Shown in pieces: positions 10,791-22,712 of a DNA stretch of 31,638 bases. The notes beneath the pieces are model-generated. The model worked only from the letters and a program-made list of their open reading frames with translations. It made no database searches and was not told where the DNA came from. Source of the stretch: Gonium pectorale (lineage: Eukaryota; Chlorophyta; Chlorophyceae; Chlamydomonadales; Volvocaceae); assembly GCA_001584585.1 (NCBI GenBank), contig LSYV01000003.1:936307-967944 (forward strand), read 5' to 3'. A program made the position numbers and the translations under genes. Position 1 is the stretch's first letter. Each line of letters begins with the position of its first letter.

Positions 10791-10805
10791 TGGTCCGTCG
10801 GACCA
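10791..10805. other. Perfect hairpin TGGTCCG-T-CGGACCA after Z1 stop
   Basis: Seven-base arms flank a single central base 39 nt after the Z1 stop codon. It could form a small hairpin in the 3' UTR. No TGTAA is seen close to this stop, so the 3' end of Z1 is not otherwise marked. Confidence 0.4.
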
Positions 10806-10879
10806 AAGAGCAAGGCCATTGTTGGCTCTAGGCGAGCAGATGTCGTGAAGTGCGGTGTCGGCGGCTATAGGGTGAAACC

Positions 10880-11530
10880 ACCGCTGCAGCGGCGGTCGAA
10901 GTGGTGGTGGCGGGTGGCATTCCCCCCGCCGTCTCCCACCGCAGCGGCGGCGGGCGGCGGTCCTACAACCTGCATTTCACCGCTGCTACGCTGTTGGCCG
11001 GTCTCGCTGCTGTGCAACGGCCCCGTTCCCCGGGCGCGGGCGGGGAGCTCAGCCCGCCGGCAGCCGCCGTCGTCAGTTCATCCCGGCAACCAGGCGGCGA
11101 CGGAAACGGCGCTGGCGTTGCGGTGTCGAGAATCCGACTACGTGCACACTGAGATGCTGAGATGCGATGACGTATCGTAGTGGGCTCCCCAAGGCAGGAA
11201 CTCGAATGTTTTCTCACATGTACATCGGTGACCTGGGCGCTCACGGCGGCGACGGCAACGGGGGCAGCGGGACCAATTGCGGATAGCACTGGCGGTGGGG
11301 TCGGAGGGCGGCGGCGGCGGCCGCCCTCGAGACGGGGACGGTGCCGCTGCCGGTGGAGGTGGTGGTGGTGGTGGTGCTGCTGCTGCCGGTGGTGGTGGGG
11401 GGGGGATGCGCGTGAGGGTGCGGAACCTGACGGCGTGACGGGAGGCGGCTACCCCTATAGGCCCCGCACCCACCACGGCCGCCGTGCGGGCCGGCGGCAC
11501 CGCCACGGCGGCGGAGTGGCCCCGCAGTAA
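10880..11530 (+). pseudogene. Decayed U-gene copy, unit 2
   Basis: The segment matches the U gene in pieces spread over three frames. SGGGRRSYN near 10943 matches the same motif at about 2332. GGGCGGGGAGCTCAG near 11038 matches 2583-2597. CTGAGATGCGATGACG near 11158 matches 2711-2726. CCGGCGGCACCGCCACGGCGG near 11491 matches 3122-3142. The 5' exon and the first part of exon 2 are absent, about 170 bp is missing internally, and the frame meets a TAG at 11178-11180 just after CDDV. No single frame stays open, so this is a 5'-truncated pseudogene that was duplicated along with the Z gene. Confidence 0.65.
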
Positions 11531-12479
11531 GCCGGCGGCGAGGGCATGGAGGTGTATGGAGCAAGTGCTCGGAAGGTTGTTGATAAAAAGCGCTACAGGA
11601 GACGCAAAGAGGTACAGTGCTACGATTGTTGGCAAGCTGCGCCGGGCGCCACTGCTGCTGCGCCCACTGGGGCCGGCTCATGGCGCTGTTAGGGCGGGTG
11701 CGTGGTGCGATGCAGCAGCTATGGCAGTATGGACGGAACCGTGGCCATCCATTCAACACTTGAGATGTCTGTGTGCGTTTGCGAAGTTGCCTCTACGCCC
11801 CGGTACGTACGGACGCCACCTGGTTGAACTGCTGCTCGCGCGCGTCCGCTGCATGTGGTTCCGCTGGGTTGCTCTGAGGTTCTGCTCCCAACCTGTCGAG
11901 CGAGCACTGGGTTGATTTGTGCGTGGGTGGGTGGGTGTGTTCAATTCCTTCTCAATACGGGGTCAACCGGTGCTTAGGAAAGGCCGATCCAGGAGCAGAA
12001 GGCCAGAAGCCTGCAGAACCCGAAGGTTGGCCCGTGCGTGTGCGCTACCGTAATCCCCGCTGTCGCCTGGAAATCAATCCGTGCCCCCGCCGTGCAGACC
12101 ACTGTGCGAGCTGGCAGGAAGATAGACAAGGCCATATCAGGGCTAAGTTCTTATATGAGGGGGAGCTAACTGATGGGGGAATAAACAGGATCCCCCGGAG
12201 GCCAGGGCATGGGAAGGGGCAGGCGCCCTGCAGCTCTTCACCCTCCGATGACGGTAAAAAGCAAGGCTGTTCCACCAGGTGTTTGGTATACATACAGCAT
12301 GCAAACGCCCGCGCGCGGCACCTCTCGGCACCCAGACCTCTCAGCCACCAACGCTTGGAGTACAACGGTTGTCCGGCTCAATCAACCTTGCAGCTTCATG
12401 CATGTGTTTACAGTCGGAAGCTCTTCTCACTTGTGGCTACAACGAGAAGCTCTGCGTCAGCAAACGCGCGCGCAACGAC
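11531..12479. other. Intergenic DNA of unit 2
   Basis: No gene is supported. The open frame at 11917-12654 shows no similarity to anything else here. GCAGCTCTTCAC near 12230 aligns with the upstream regions of Z1 and Z3, so the right half is probably the Z2 promoter region. Confidence 0.45.
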
Positions 12480-12577
12480 GACCCACGGGTCATGTCGGCC
12501 ATTGGTCGGCCCGCGTTCCAGAGCTAGCGAGCCGGGCTCACATACAACGCTTGAGCGGGCTGAACAATGGGGCGCTA
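12480..12577 (+). promoter_or_regulatory. Candidate Z2 promoter blocks: GACCCACGGGTC and AACAATGGGGCGCTA
   Basis: GACCCACGGGTC (12480-12491) followed by AACAATGGGGCGCTA (12563-12577) repeats the arrangement seen ahead of Z1. The first block lies about 209 bp before the proposed ATG. The flanking cgac before and TCGGCC after the site are also shared with Z1. Confidence 0.45.
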
Positions 12578-12699
12578 GCTGGCTAGGAGCTCTGGCTTCT
12601 GACTGGATTGTGCGCTTCTCGTCAGGACTACCTTTGTTTGGTCCCAGCAGCTGACGACAGAGAAGCTGGCCATCGACTTGTCATGAACACTCGCAACTG

Positions 12700-15600
12700 A
12701 TGTTGGTGGCTGTGCATGAGGGCGCGTGCATGCAGTCTTCTGGTAGGCAGCTGGCTGTTGCTGACTCCGAGACAGCTGCAGCAATTGCAGATGCATCACG
12801 AGCCATGGCGGCGGCGGCGGAGCGACACCTCTCATCACCGCCAGCCGCCACAAAGCGCAAACTCCAGGAGGATGACTGGGGGCGAAGCGAGCAGTCGGCG
12901 GCAGCGAGCGCGGGAGCGATAAAGCAATCGCCAACTGATGCCAATCGATTAAACAACGACGACGCTGTGAACACTGCTAGCCAGCCAACTGCAAAGCGGC
13001 AGCGGAGGCACCCGGCTAGCGGTCTGCTGGCGGTCAGAAGGGAAGCCGACGGCTGCAGCGGCGCCGGCGGCGATGCTGCTAAGGAGCCGCGCCAGGCGTC
13101 CCGCCATGAGCCGCTGCGGCACGGAGCCCTCCCTACCAGCGGCGGTCCGTCATCTGCCAGTGACGCGCCCGGCAGTGCGACCAGGGTATGTTTCATATTA
13201 GAGACAGAGCAGTTAGTCATCCGCGCAGCTAGCGGCAGCAGCGGCATTGCTGCGGTGTTGCGGTTATTGCAGTGGGGTGGCTCACGACCGCCCTCTGCTG
13301 GTCCCTTGGGTCTTCTCCCCTCCGCCTTTCTTAACGCTTCAATGGCTCAACGGGCCTCTGAAGATAGGCTGAAGCCTATGGCATGCAGGACTGGTTCCGG
13401 CAGGACTGGTTCCGGTAATAAGACGTGTTCGACTTTTGGGGCGACGTGATCAATTGGTTCCTTCCCGCCCCACCCCGCCCGCTCCTCAGGCCCTGCCCTC
13501 AGCACCAGCAGCGGCGGCTGGCAGCGGTGGAGGCGCCGGCGAGTCGGTGGATGGCTCGCTGCAGCGCAGGCGGTCCGCGGCCGCAGCCGGTCCCGCCGTC
13601 AGCCTGCAGCCGTTAACTACTAGGCAGCCGGGCATGCAGATGACCCCTGCGGCTGCAGCACTGGGCCAAGTCGGCAATGGGGCGGCTGGACCTGTGTATG
13701 GAGGTGGAGGCGGCCAGGCACCGGCGGAAGCAGCTGTGAGTGCGCGGGCTGAGGGTGAGCGCAACGGCTGTGCGGAGTGCGGCTCAATGACGTCAAACAA
13801 ACAATGGTACAGGCACTGGGCGCAGCCCGAGCGGGCTGTGTGCCGCGCCTGCTATGAGTATCACCGTAGGAAGGGCGCCAACCGCGGGGAGAAGCTGCAG
13901 AGATCCCAGCAGAGGGCCAGCCAGCCCTGCGCAGTCTGCGGGACCACGACGACCTCGCGCAGATGGTACTCCCACCGCCCGGACGCTGCCAATCCCAAGG
14001 TCAGGGACGAGGCTCGCCGCATTTGCGCGCGATGCTTCGATTACATCTGCAAAAACAAGAGATATCCGGTGGTTCCGCAGCCACAGCGGGTTCCCCAGCC
14101 GCCACTTCCGCGAGGGGAGCAGCTGCAAGGGGGCATAACTGCCCGGTCAGCCGCCAGCCAGGGGCTAGAGCCCGGCCAGGGGCGTGGTGGAAGCGGCAGG
14201 GGTCCTTCGCAACCGAAGCTGGACACAGCCGCTGCAGGAATCACCCATCCAGCAGCGGCTGCGACTATGGGGAGCGATGTCCATGGGGAAATGCGGGAAG
14301 CTGAGCAGTCGGAGTGTCAGGAGCAGGAGATGCGGGTAGCGGCGTCCCCAACCGCAGCTCAGGGCGGGGCACAGCGCATCAGCTGCGGCAGCTAGCGGTG
14401 CTGGAGCCATGTTCCCGCCCTGCTCAACAGCTGATGCAGAGGGCTGCCGCAATGGCTGCAAAGAGTGTGGGACCAGGGTAAGCCCCCAGAACAGCTGGCG
14501 CTGGCACTGGGCGCAGCCCGGTTGTGTCGTCTGCGGAACCTGCGATGCTTACTACCGCAGGACCGGGACCAGCCGCGCGGACACTCTAGTAAGGGCCAGC
14601 CAGCCCTGCGTCACCTGTGGGGCCACACTCTCCTCCGGCAACCACTGGTATGCCTACCGGCCCGATCCGGCCAACCACCATGCAAAGGACAAGGCTCGGC
14701 GCACTTGCAACCGATGCCACAATCAGCTCCGCCACCATGGGCGATACCGGCAGCAGCCAGCAGCTCCGCCGCTGGAGGTTCGTGCGCTTGGTGTCACCGC
14801 CCCCTTAGCCCCCTTCCCGGCACAAGCTGCACGCAGTGAGGCTGGTGGTGACACATGCACCCCACAACAGCCACAGCAGCAATCCGCCGCCGTTGAGGAG
14901 CAGCGCCCACCGCCGGCGGTGGCCCGCCAGTGGAGGCCGCGTGAGCGCCAGCAGCTACAGTGGCAGGAGCGGTCGGAGCCTGGGGGAGCGGCAGCGGCCC
15001 CGCAGCGGCAGTCAGTGAAACAGGTAGGGGAAAAGCGCAGCAGGGGCCCCGAGAGATGTCAGGGACAAGCCGTGTCGTCATCGGACGAGGACGGCCACAT
15101 CTTGGACGGAGAGGAGCCCCCGCTGGGGCCCTCATCAGCAGCAGTTGCCGCGGCCGGATGCGAGGAGGACACGGCGGAGGCTGCGGAGGCGTCTCCGCCG
15201 TATCTTCTTCAGGAAGGCTGTGCGGTACAAGGTATTTTGACCTTCCGCCCGTGGCCACCCCGGCGTCGGGCCGCGGTGTCGTCAGCGTTCGCCACCCGCT
15301 CCATACTGACCGCGGACGCCGCCCGCAAGAGAGGTGGTGGCCCCACAGCACGCCGCCCGCAAATGGGCTTTGAGCCCCCTGCCGTCAGCGCGCAGCCGCC
15401 GCAGCAGCAGGGCCAGCAGCAGCAACAGCCGCAGCGGTCCGCCCCAACCCCTCAGCAGGACAAGTACAACCCTGGCAGCGGGTCTGACGGCGCTGCAGCC
15501 CCGTCCCTAGGTGCCGGCGGGCTGCAGTTGCGGGACCAGGCAGCGGGACCTGGTCGCGGCGACCGCCGACGGGAGTCCAACCACGCCGGCGGGCGCACGG

Positions 15601-18600
15601 TCCCAGAGGAACAGCCTGCTGGCAGCCCTCTTCATCTGCAGCGGGCTGCAGGGCCCTTGCCTCCGGACATGGCGGCAGGCGACTCGTCGGTGTGTGAGCC
15701 CCTGGCAGGGAGAGCGGCGGCAGCGGCTGCGGCACCCGAACCAGCGAAGCGGGCGGGGCGCGAACACGAGAACGGCGGTGGCACGGACGACGGCCGAAGC
15801 GCTCCGGTGCCACTACCAAGCGTCACCGGCTCAGGCAATGGCAACAACTGCGGCGGGGACGAAGCGAACCGCCGCATCCCCGGCGCGGTGGCTGCCTCGC
15901 CTGATAGCGCCGGCACTGCATCTTGCCCTCATCAGTACCCTCAACCCGTTGGAACATCGCGGGCCACCGGGCCGCCCAGTGGTGCACCGCTTGGGGGCGC
16001 GTGGCGGCGTGCCATTGTGGCTCATGCGGCAGCGGATGGGGTCCCGGCTCGCGTGTGGCCCGTGCCGCTGAGCTCCGTCCGTCCTGATACGATGATCAGC
16101 GGACTGCAGCCCAATCCCCCCATCGGCAGACAAACCGGTGGCCAGACCCTGCGTCTGTTTTACCGGAGGGCGGTCCGGAGCGCCCTGCCGCAATCGCAGG
16201 GTGGGGCCCCGGCGGCGCCCAGCCACGCGTCGCGTGCTTCACCGCAGCAGCCTCAGCAGCCGATGGAGCATCGCCCGTGGCTTGGCTCGGGGGCCGGCGG
16301 TGCTGTCGACGGCCAGTCGCAGCTGTCAGGACGGGAGGGCGGGGCCGGAGAGCGTGCCCCCATCGCACTGCTGCAGGGGGCAACGCAGCAACAGACCGGA
16401 CCGCATGGCCGCTGGCTGGGCTCTACGGCTGGAGATGCTGGCGGCAGCGGCAGCTTGGCGGGAGAGGGTGAGGCGACGAGTGACGAGGGGGCAGCAGTAG
16501 CCGAAGCCGCGGCAGCGTTTGTGGCGGCTCGTAAAAAGTCGCTGGCGGTGCCGCCGGGAGTCACTGCCGCCGTCGCTGATGGCGGGACGCCACTCCCTGC
16601 TGCGCCAGCCCTCGTGGCAGCAGCGGCCCCAGGAACCGCAATCCCTTTGCCTTGCGCTGCGTCGCCGCTTGGGTCTACGCACGGCCCGCTGTGCGGTGGT
16701 GGTGCTCCCGAGACCCGCCACCAGGCTGCCTTGGTGGGAGCCGGGCCGGCGAACTTCGGCTCCCCGGGATGCGAGGGCTTTTGCGCGGCTGGCGGCGCAG
16801 GTCTTCGCACTGCAGCTGCGGGAGATGCCCACGGACCGCCTGCTGCCAGCAACGAGGCGCGAAGCACTGGCCTCCAAGTGCGCACCCTCCCTATGGTGGC
16901 GGCCGACGGCGTTCTGCACCCTACCGACACTCCGGCCGCTCAGCTCGAGACAGCGGCGGCTGGCGGCCCCGCGGACGACAGCACAGCAGGGCAGGTGGGG
17001 CCGGCGGGTCCCGCATCGCTGCCCCTGTCTCCAACGGTGGAACCAGAGCGCTCGGCCAGGACGCGGAAGGCCACGGCAGTGGCAGACGTGAAGCTGGAGG
17101 GTGCGGAGCTGGCATTGCAGGCGGGGGTTGCGATTGCATTGCAGCCAGCGGCGGCGGAGCAGGCGGTGACGGCGGCCACAGCGCCTGCAAGGGTCGGAGC
17201 AGAGGCAGCTGCAACCCCATGGCCAGCGGCAGATGCGAGCGGTTTAGCGGAATTGGAGCCTGGCGCCTCTCCGAACATGGGATCTGGCCCCGCCGCTGTT
17301 GCACCTAGCCTCCCAACCGTCTGCCCCAGTGGAACGGCAAGCCAGCAGCATGTTACTGTGGCTACGGGGCTCGCAACAGCGGGAGTGGACATCATAACGG
17401 CAACCGCTCGCGGCCTTCAGGAGTCGTACGGCGTAGGGGCAGCGGCCAACCTGGGTCAGCCCGTGACGCCGCAGCCCGCCCGACCATCCATAACCAAGGG
17501 ATGCGACAGCGCCCTGCCAGCCGACCAGCAGGCCGTCCGCCGCCAGATGTCTGGCCGTGTTACGGGCGGCAGCTGCCCACGACAGGAGGGCGCTGCGGCG
17601 CCCACCGCTGACGCCTGCAGAGCTGGGGTGCTGGTGGCGGTGCCTGGCCCTGGGTGCGCCGCCGAGGTCGCCTGTCGGAGCCCAGCCAGCGGCGAGGACC
17701 CCAGTGCTGCTGTCTGCCGGCGGTCGCCTGACTGCCACAACCGACTCACGGTCCTCACTGCCATTACATCAGCTCAGACGGGCAAACGTGAGGCCAACAG
17801 TGAGGGCATGGGTCGCGGGTCTGCCCCAGCAGGCCCCCGACCGGCATCACGCACCAGACCGCCCTGCAACATAGAGCCCGTGGCCGCCGGCAGCGCCATG
17901 ACCCCTAATGCTGCGGCAGACGGCGGCGTAGCTGCCAGGCGGCGAGGCCCTGCGCCGACACCACCGCCACAGCGACCTTCGGCAGCATTGGTTGGTAGCG
18001 GCTGCGAGCGCCCCAAGCGCTGCGACGGGCCGGGCAGCCCCATCGACCTGATAGACCTGGTGTGCAGTGAATCGGAGGACGCGGCAGAGGACACGCCGGC
18101 GGGCGCCGTATGCAACCACCAGGGCAGGGATGCCGACCACAGCTCCACGGCTCCAGGGGCGGATCAGGCCACCGCCGCCGCCGCCGGCCCCACCAGGAGC
18201 AGGTTCGCAGAGCCTACCGCCGATACGTCTCCCAAACAGGTGGTGGAGGCCATGGGCGCTTCTGCGGCCGCTATGCACCCTGTTGCTGAAAGCAATGCGG
18301 CGGCGGCGGCCGCGGGGCAGGCGGCGGCGGGGCGGTCGACGGCAGGCCCGTCTGTGCCTGGCGCAAGTGTCGCTGACGCAACTGCTCGCTTACCTGCTGC
18401 TGCCTTGGGACCGGCGGCGGGACCGGATCTGGCCCCGGGTCCGCTAGCCTGGGCGGTAACCGCGGGGCAGGCGGCAGTGGAATCGGCATTCGGAACCGCC
18501 GGGGTGCCAGCGTCCGAACCGGCGGCTGCGAAGGAGGGCGAGAGCAGTATGAAGCTCGGTATGGAGGAGCTTGGTGCGCAGGCGCTGAGCGTTAGCCAGG

Positions 18601-20567
18601 TTGGTAGGGAGGCGCTTGCGGACTTGGGGGCGCCATGCTGTGGTTTGCTGTCCATGTGTCCTCGTCCCTTGTCAAGAGGGACCGGCGACGGCCCCTGCGA
18701 GCTGTGTGGTAGCGGTGCTTGGCCGCTGGCTCCTTTGGTACAGGAGGTCCAGGCTAGTACGGAAGTATGCTTCCAGACAATACTACAGTTACTCATGCTT
18801 GATTGCACCCGGCTCCTCTGGCTTGCACCCGACACGTGCGACGGCCCTATGGCCCTGCGTGGAACAACCCATCAGCGGCGTGGGGGAGAAGGACTGCGCG
18901 CTCGCTGTGTCATTGACATCCAAGAACTCCCCGGCTCATCCGCCTCACTCCGCATTCTCCTGCCCCTCACCCCTCCCCGTGCGTACAGGCCCTTCTCACC
19001 GCAGAGGCCGCACTGCGCGGCAGCGGGAGCCGCACCGCAGTGTTCAACGTGAGTGGATGATGCAGCCCTGTCTTGCCTTGATTGGTTTGTACGACGTGGC
19101 GACAGATGTACGACATGGGTGGAATCCAGCACTGCTGCTCTTTCGCGTCTGGTGCGGCGAGCGGTCGTTGGCGAATGTGCATTGATGATAGCACAGCTCG
19201 CTGCTCGTTTGTACGGCGAGCGGTCGTTGGCTAGCTAACCAAGGTATGCCTCCCACAACGTCAGCTGCGATGTGCGGCCGTGCAGCAGCGTCAGGGCACC
19301 GGCCACGGCAGTCACCGTAATGATCCTATTGCGCATGTCCCCGCTTGGCCTATGGTGCTTCGACGGTGTGCAGGGGCCGGGGCAGAGGCGGATGGCAGCG
19401 GATGTGCTGAGCTGGCTGCAGGTGAGCAGATGATGTATGCCAATCCAGTTGTTGCGTTTCAACTGGACTTGCCGAGCGACTGATGACACCATACACACCG
19501 CATCAGCCAGTGTGACACATGGCTGCTAATAGCCGTACACCATTACGGCAATCGACCTCCTGCATGCGTATACGGGTACCTGCTGCTTAGGCCGGGCTCG
19601 CTTGCCCTGTCCTGCTGATGCCCACTTGGTGGGGTCTGTCCGTGTTTTACCACCCTGCAGCAACCCTGCAGCTATTTGCTATCAAAGCAACACCCAACTG
19701 CATTGTCCTGCCGTATCTGTCCCTCAGGCCCGAACGTGGGGAAACCCATTGTCCTTGCTGGCAGGCAACACCAGCGGGATCACACAGGTTTGTGCGTGTA
19801 TGTGTTTTGAAGGTATCGCGGCGGCGGCCATCGGCGTGCGTCCTTTATTTCGTAAGGCAATGTTTAGGGCCATCAAACCGCAGGCGGCCGCGTCCCACGA
19901 CTCCGGGCCCGCTTGGCCGCCGTTCGTTAAGCATGGGTTCCTTGCCTCGCCCCGACCCACGGCGCCACGGGTCGTTCGACCAAATGTCAAGCACTGCCAG
20001 GCGGTGAGGGCTGCACAGGAATGGTGAAGCTTGCCCATTAGCAACCGCGACCCGCATGCCCCGCTCTGCTTCCGACACTCCGCCCCGCCTCCGCCTCTCC
20101 GTCCCTCTCCGCCGACCTGCACGCAGGCCGCCCGCCAGATGCTTCGCAACGGCTTCCTGGCCCGGCTGTCTGCACCGCCCGCCGCCCCACCGCCGGGCCA
20201 TGGGCCCTTCGTGGAAGCTGAGCCCGATGATCTGGACGGCACCATCCAACGCCTGGCGCGGGACATGCTGGCGGAGCTGTTGGAGCCGGTGGCATCGACG
20301 ATGGGGCTCCAGTCTCAGCAACAGGCGGCAGCGCCTGCGGGAGGGGCCAACGGCAGACAGGCGGCAGCGCCAGGGGTGACTCTCCATACCGGAGTGGCGA
20401 TAACGCCGCCGTCTCTCAGCGCCGCCGACGAGTCGCGGGTGCGGGGGCTGGTCCGGTCCTCGCTGCATCTGGCGCTGAGGCTGGGGGCGGGTCAGCAGCT
20501 GCAGGTTGCCAACCCGTTTGAGGGAGGGCCGCTGGTGAGGCTTGTGGATGGCAAGGCGGCTAGGTAG
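12700..20567 (+). CDS. Z2: GATA-like zinc-finger protein, second copy, all four fingers kept
   Basis: Proposed exons are 12700-13185, 13490-18599, 18989-19048, 19374-19421, 19728-19787 and 20127-20567, all phase 0. The product is about 2,070 residues if one frameshift is bridged. Exon 1 has KRKLQE and KRQRRH basic clusters. Exon 2 has finger 1 (13769-13852), finger 2 (13928-14035, C-x2-C-x28-C-x2-C), finger 3 (14457-14543) and finger 4 (14607-14717). The finger 1 tail VCRACYEYHRRKGANR is strikingly close to the CNACGLYYK..G.NR tail of animal GATA factors. Between fingers 2 and 3 the frame ending in TAG at 14393-14395 must pass to the frame open from 14340. Later come a Gln run, long Ala-rich sequence and a SUMO-interaction-like motif (18042-18080). 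The final exon has RVRGLVRSSLHLALRLGA. A nuclear transcription regulator is inferred. The donor after exon 2 (GTTGGT) is weaker than the others. Confidence 0.6.
13386..13415 (+). repeat. Two perfect 15-bp tandem repeats in Z2 intron 1
   Basis: CAGGACTGGTTCCGG occurs twice head to tail about 75 bp before the exon 2 acceptor. No function is visible. Confidence 0.85.
15375..16079 (+). repeat. Near-identical tract shared with Z1 (copy 2)
   Basis: Partner of 6588-7293. Differences are few substitutions and small in-frame indels, for example one extra Gly codon before RTVPEE and a shorter Gln run. The tract is far more alike than the exon sequence on either side. Confidence 0.55.
18042..18080 (+). 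other. SUMO-interaction-like motif in Z2
   Basis: IDLIDLVCSESED is a short hydrophobic core followed directly by acidic and serine residues, the classic layout of a SUMO-interacting motif, and is preceded by GSP. The aligned part of Z3 reads GSPIVLQDDSDAEDE (28132-28176), which keeps the hydrophobic-then-acidic pattern. I found no counterpart in Z1, whose exon 2 is shorter here. Binding is inferred only. Confidence 0.45.
19954..19973. promoter_or_regulatory. GACCC...GGGTC arms in Z2 intron 5
   Basis: GACCC and GGGTC are separated by 10 bp (ACGGCGCCAC) in the same intron that carries the compact palindrome in Z1 and Z3. It may be an interrupted version of the same site. Confidence 0.25.
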
Positions 20568-20994
20568 CTGACTGCGCGTGAGCGCTTAGGTCTCGATGGC
20601 CTTTGTTTGGCTACGGCACGGTTCTTCCGGCGGCATCACGCCTTGAGCAGCGTCCACAGGGCGAGCGGTGCTGGTTAGGGCAGCATTTGCGGGCGCGTAA
20701 CCACACACCATTGTGCAGCTGCGTCGTGTCGTGCGTACGGCCATCGTCCCGGCGTTCCGACATATGCAATAATCGATTGAGTGTTTCGCTGTATCCGCAA
20801 TTGCGGTGCGACTGCTGGCACGGTTATGAGCGGGGCCACTCGGCTTTGCTCGTCGATCCTCAATTGAAGGATGGATGATGAGCTCCGAAGCTCTGTATGT
20901 GCCCATCGGTTCCGGGCGCATCGCTGCTAGCTGCACGGGCCTAGGTGCGCTATTGCCATGCGTGTGTTCTAGGGGTGCAATTTGTCATCAGGCG
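20568..20994. other. Intergenic DNA between units 2 and 3
   Basis: No gene is supported, and no TGTAA is seen near the Z2 stop. The junction between the units lies in or at the edge of this stretch. Confidence 0.4.
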
Positions 20995-21530
20995 GCAGCA
21001 CAAAGCTGGAGCACAATGACGACATCTGCGTAGATGGCGCCCCCGAGACGGGACCCAGCAGTAGCGGCGCACTCATGCCATGCATGGACGGAAGCGGCGA
21101 CGGCGGCGGGCGCAGCAACGCCTGCCACGGCCTAGGACTCCTGCGTGCCGTGGTGGCTGGCGGTGCACTTGAAGGCGGTTGTCTATCTGCGGAGGATGAC
21201 ACGGGTGCGGCGACGAGCACGGTGAGCTGGCCGCGGAGGGCAACGCTGCGGTCTTGGCGGCGGAGGTGCGGGAGGCAAACTGGCTATATATGGGGGTGGC
21301 GTGGGCGGCGAGGGCTGTCCCCGGGGCGGTGCCGCTGCCGCTGCGGATGCCATTGATACGTGAGAATGCTCTTACTTGCATGGGAGGCGGCTGGCTTGAC
21401 GTGAGGCGGCGGCGCCCACAGGCACCTCAGACCGCACCGACTGACCGACGCCACGCACCGCGGCACCGCCACGGCGGCGGAGTGGCCCCGCATGAAGCCG
21501 GCGACGAGGGCACTCAGGACGGCACGAGTG
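20995..21530 (+). pseudogene. Decayed U-gene copy, unit 3
   Basis: The best match is HNDDICVDGAPETGP near 21013-21057, which aligns with CDDDICIEGAPETGP of the intact U gene. GAGCTGGCCGCGGAGGGCAACGC near 21224 also aligns with the U sequence near 2906, but the protein frame has shifted between the two. GCACCGCCACGGCGGCGG near 21463 aligns with the U tail. Everything upstream of the CDDDIC motif is missing. I read it as a 5'-truncated, frameshifted pseudogene, more shortened than the unit 2 copy. Confidence 0.65.
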
Positions 21531-22712
21531 CGCTCATTATTAGTTTCCGCTGTCAAGCAAGTGCTGCAGTACGTGTGGGCAGTGGACCTTGGATTGGCGG
21601 CCGGTGGTCTGGCCTGGGTGCGGTAGTGCGGCTGCCAAAGCCCACGGGGGCGGGGCGGGCGCATTGTGTGGGTAGGGTGTTGCATGGCAGATACCGCAGC
21701 GGTCGGCTGGATTGGTGAAATGCGACGATGAGGACTACCTACGGCCGCCAATGGGACAGTTGAGACGTTGGCGCACACGCACAGACAATCGTTTGCCGCG
21801 CCTGCAGCGCACGTATGCGCGCCTTCAATGCTATGCGGCTTCACATGCGGCGCCCTTGATCCGAGTTGCTCTAAACCAGCAAGTACTGTTCGTATCGTCC
21901 TGTGTGTAGATCTTTGCACGCACGCGCACATGGGTCACGTACGTCCCTGAGACAGCCGTACGCGCACGGGGCCGTCCCGCTAGTGTGGGTATGAAGTGGT
22001 TTGAAACTGCCAACTGATCATCGGACGCTCGCTGGTTGCTTTGCGCGTAGCCTACGGCAATGGTATGGCGTCTGAAGATGAGGCCGCCCCACCAAGGTCT
22101 CTTTGGTCTGTCATGTTTGCTGTTGCGCGGATTACGCGTGTACGCAAAGGGCGGCTTGGCCTTCCCCTTCATCCCACTGAGCTGTGGGCCTACTTGAGGG
22201 TGATGAGCGGGGCATGTGCGTCTGGATCAGAAGCTGGTACCGTGTCAAACCATAACAGCCACATCCACTCTTCCACTGGTGCGGTCCCAGTGCTACCCTC
22301 CCTTATTTGCTGGCGCCTCGCGTCTTGATTGCCGGCCCTTGATTGCCCCCCTCCCCAAAACCGTGCCATGCGTGCCAGCAGCTACATTAATGTGAAGCTT
22401 GTGGCTCGGTGGGCTAGTACACAGTCAAAATGACACGCAAGAGGTCCCGGCCAGCCAGCGGGACGGGGCAGGCAGCCAGCAGCTCTTCACAGCCACAGCC
22501 ATGGCAAAGAATGCCTGTCATTGGGCGAGGTTGCCTGAATGGCCCGTCCTGCGAATATATGGTAACCCGTACTCAGGTAGATGGCATCCCACGACCTTTT
22601 ATGGCTTTGTGTCGTTGGCCCTTGCATTGCGCTCAAAGCTGTCTCGGCTCTACCAGTAATGATTACCCACACAGTCAGGTTCCCTCCATGGAACTGCTTT
22701 GCACCTACCGAC
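21531..22712. other. Intergenic DNA of unit 3
   Basis: No gene is supported. AAAGGGCGGCTTGG near 22146 aligns with the unit 1 intergenic DNA near 3808. GCAGCTCTTCAC near 22483 aligns with the regions upstream of Z1 and Z2. The right half is probably Z3 promoter DNA. Confidence 0.45.

Noticed and set aside
11350..11405. GGT/GCT repeats as a CRISPR-like or satellite array
   Set aside because: It is a simple triplet microsatellite within the decayed U copy, with no spacers.
11917..12654. 245-codon open frame between units
   Set aside because: It has no counterpart in the other units apart from promoter-like blocks, and no supporting splice or start context.
14409..19052. A single uninterrupted 1,547-codon gene ending at 19052
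   Set aside because: Alignment with Z1 and Z3 shows the coding region continuing upstream and a splice donor at 18600. The frame beyond that donor lacks homology and runs by chance through the intron.
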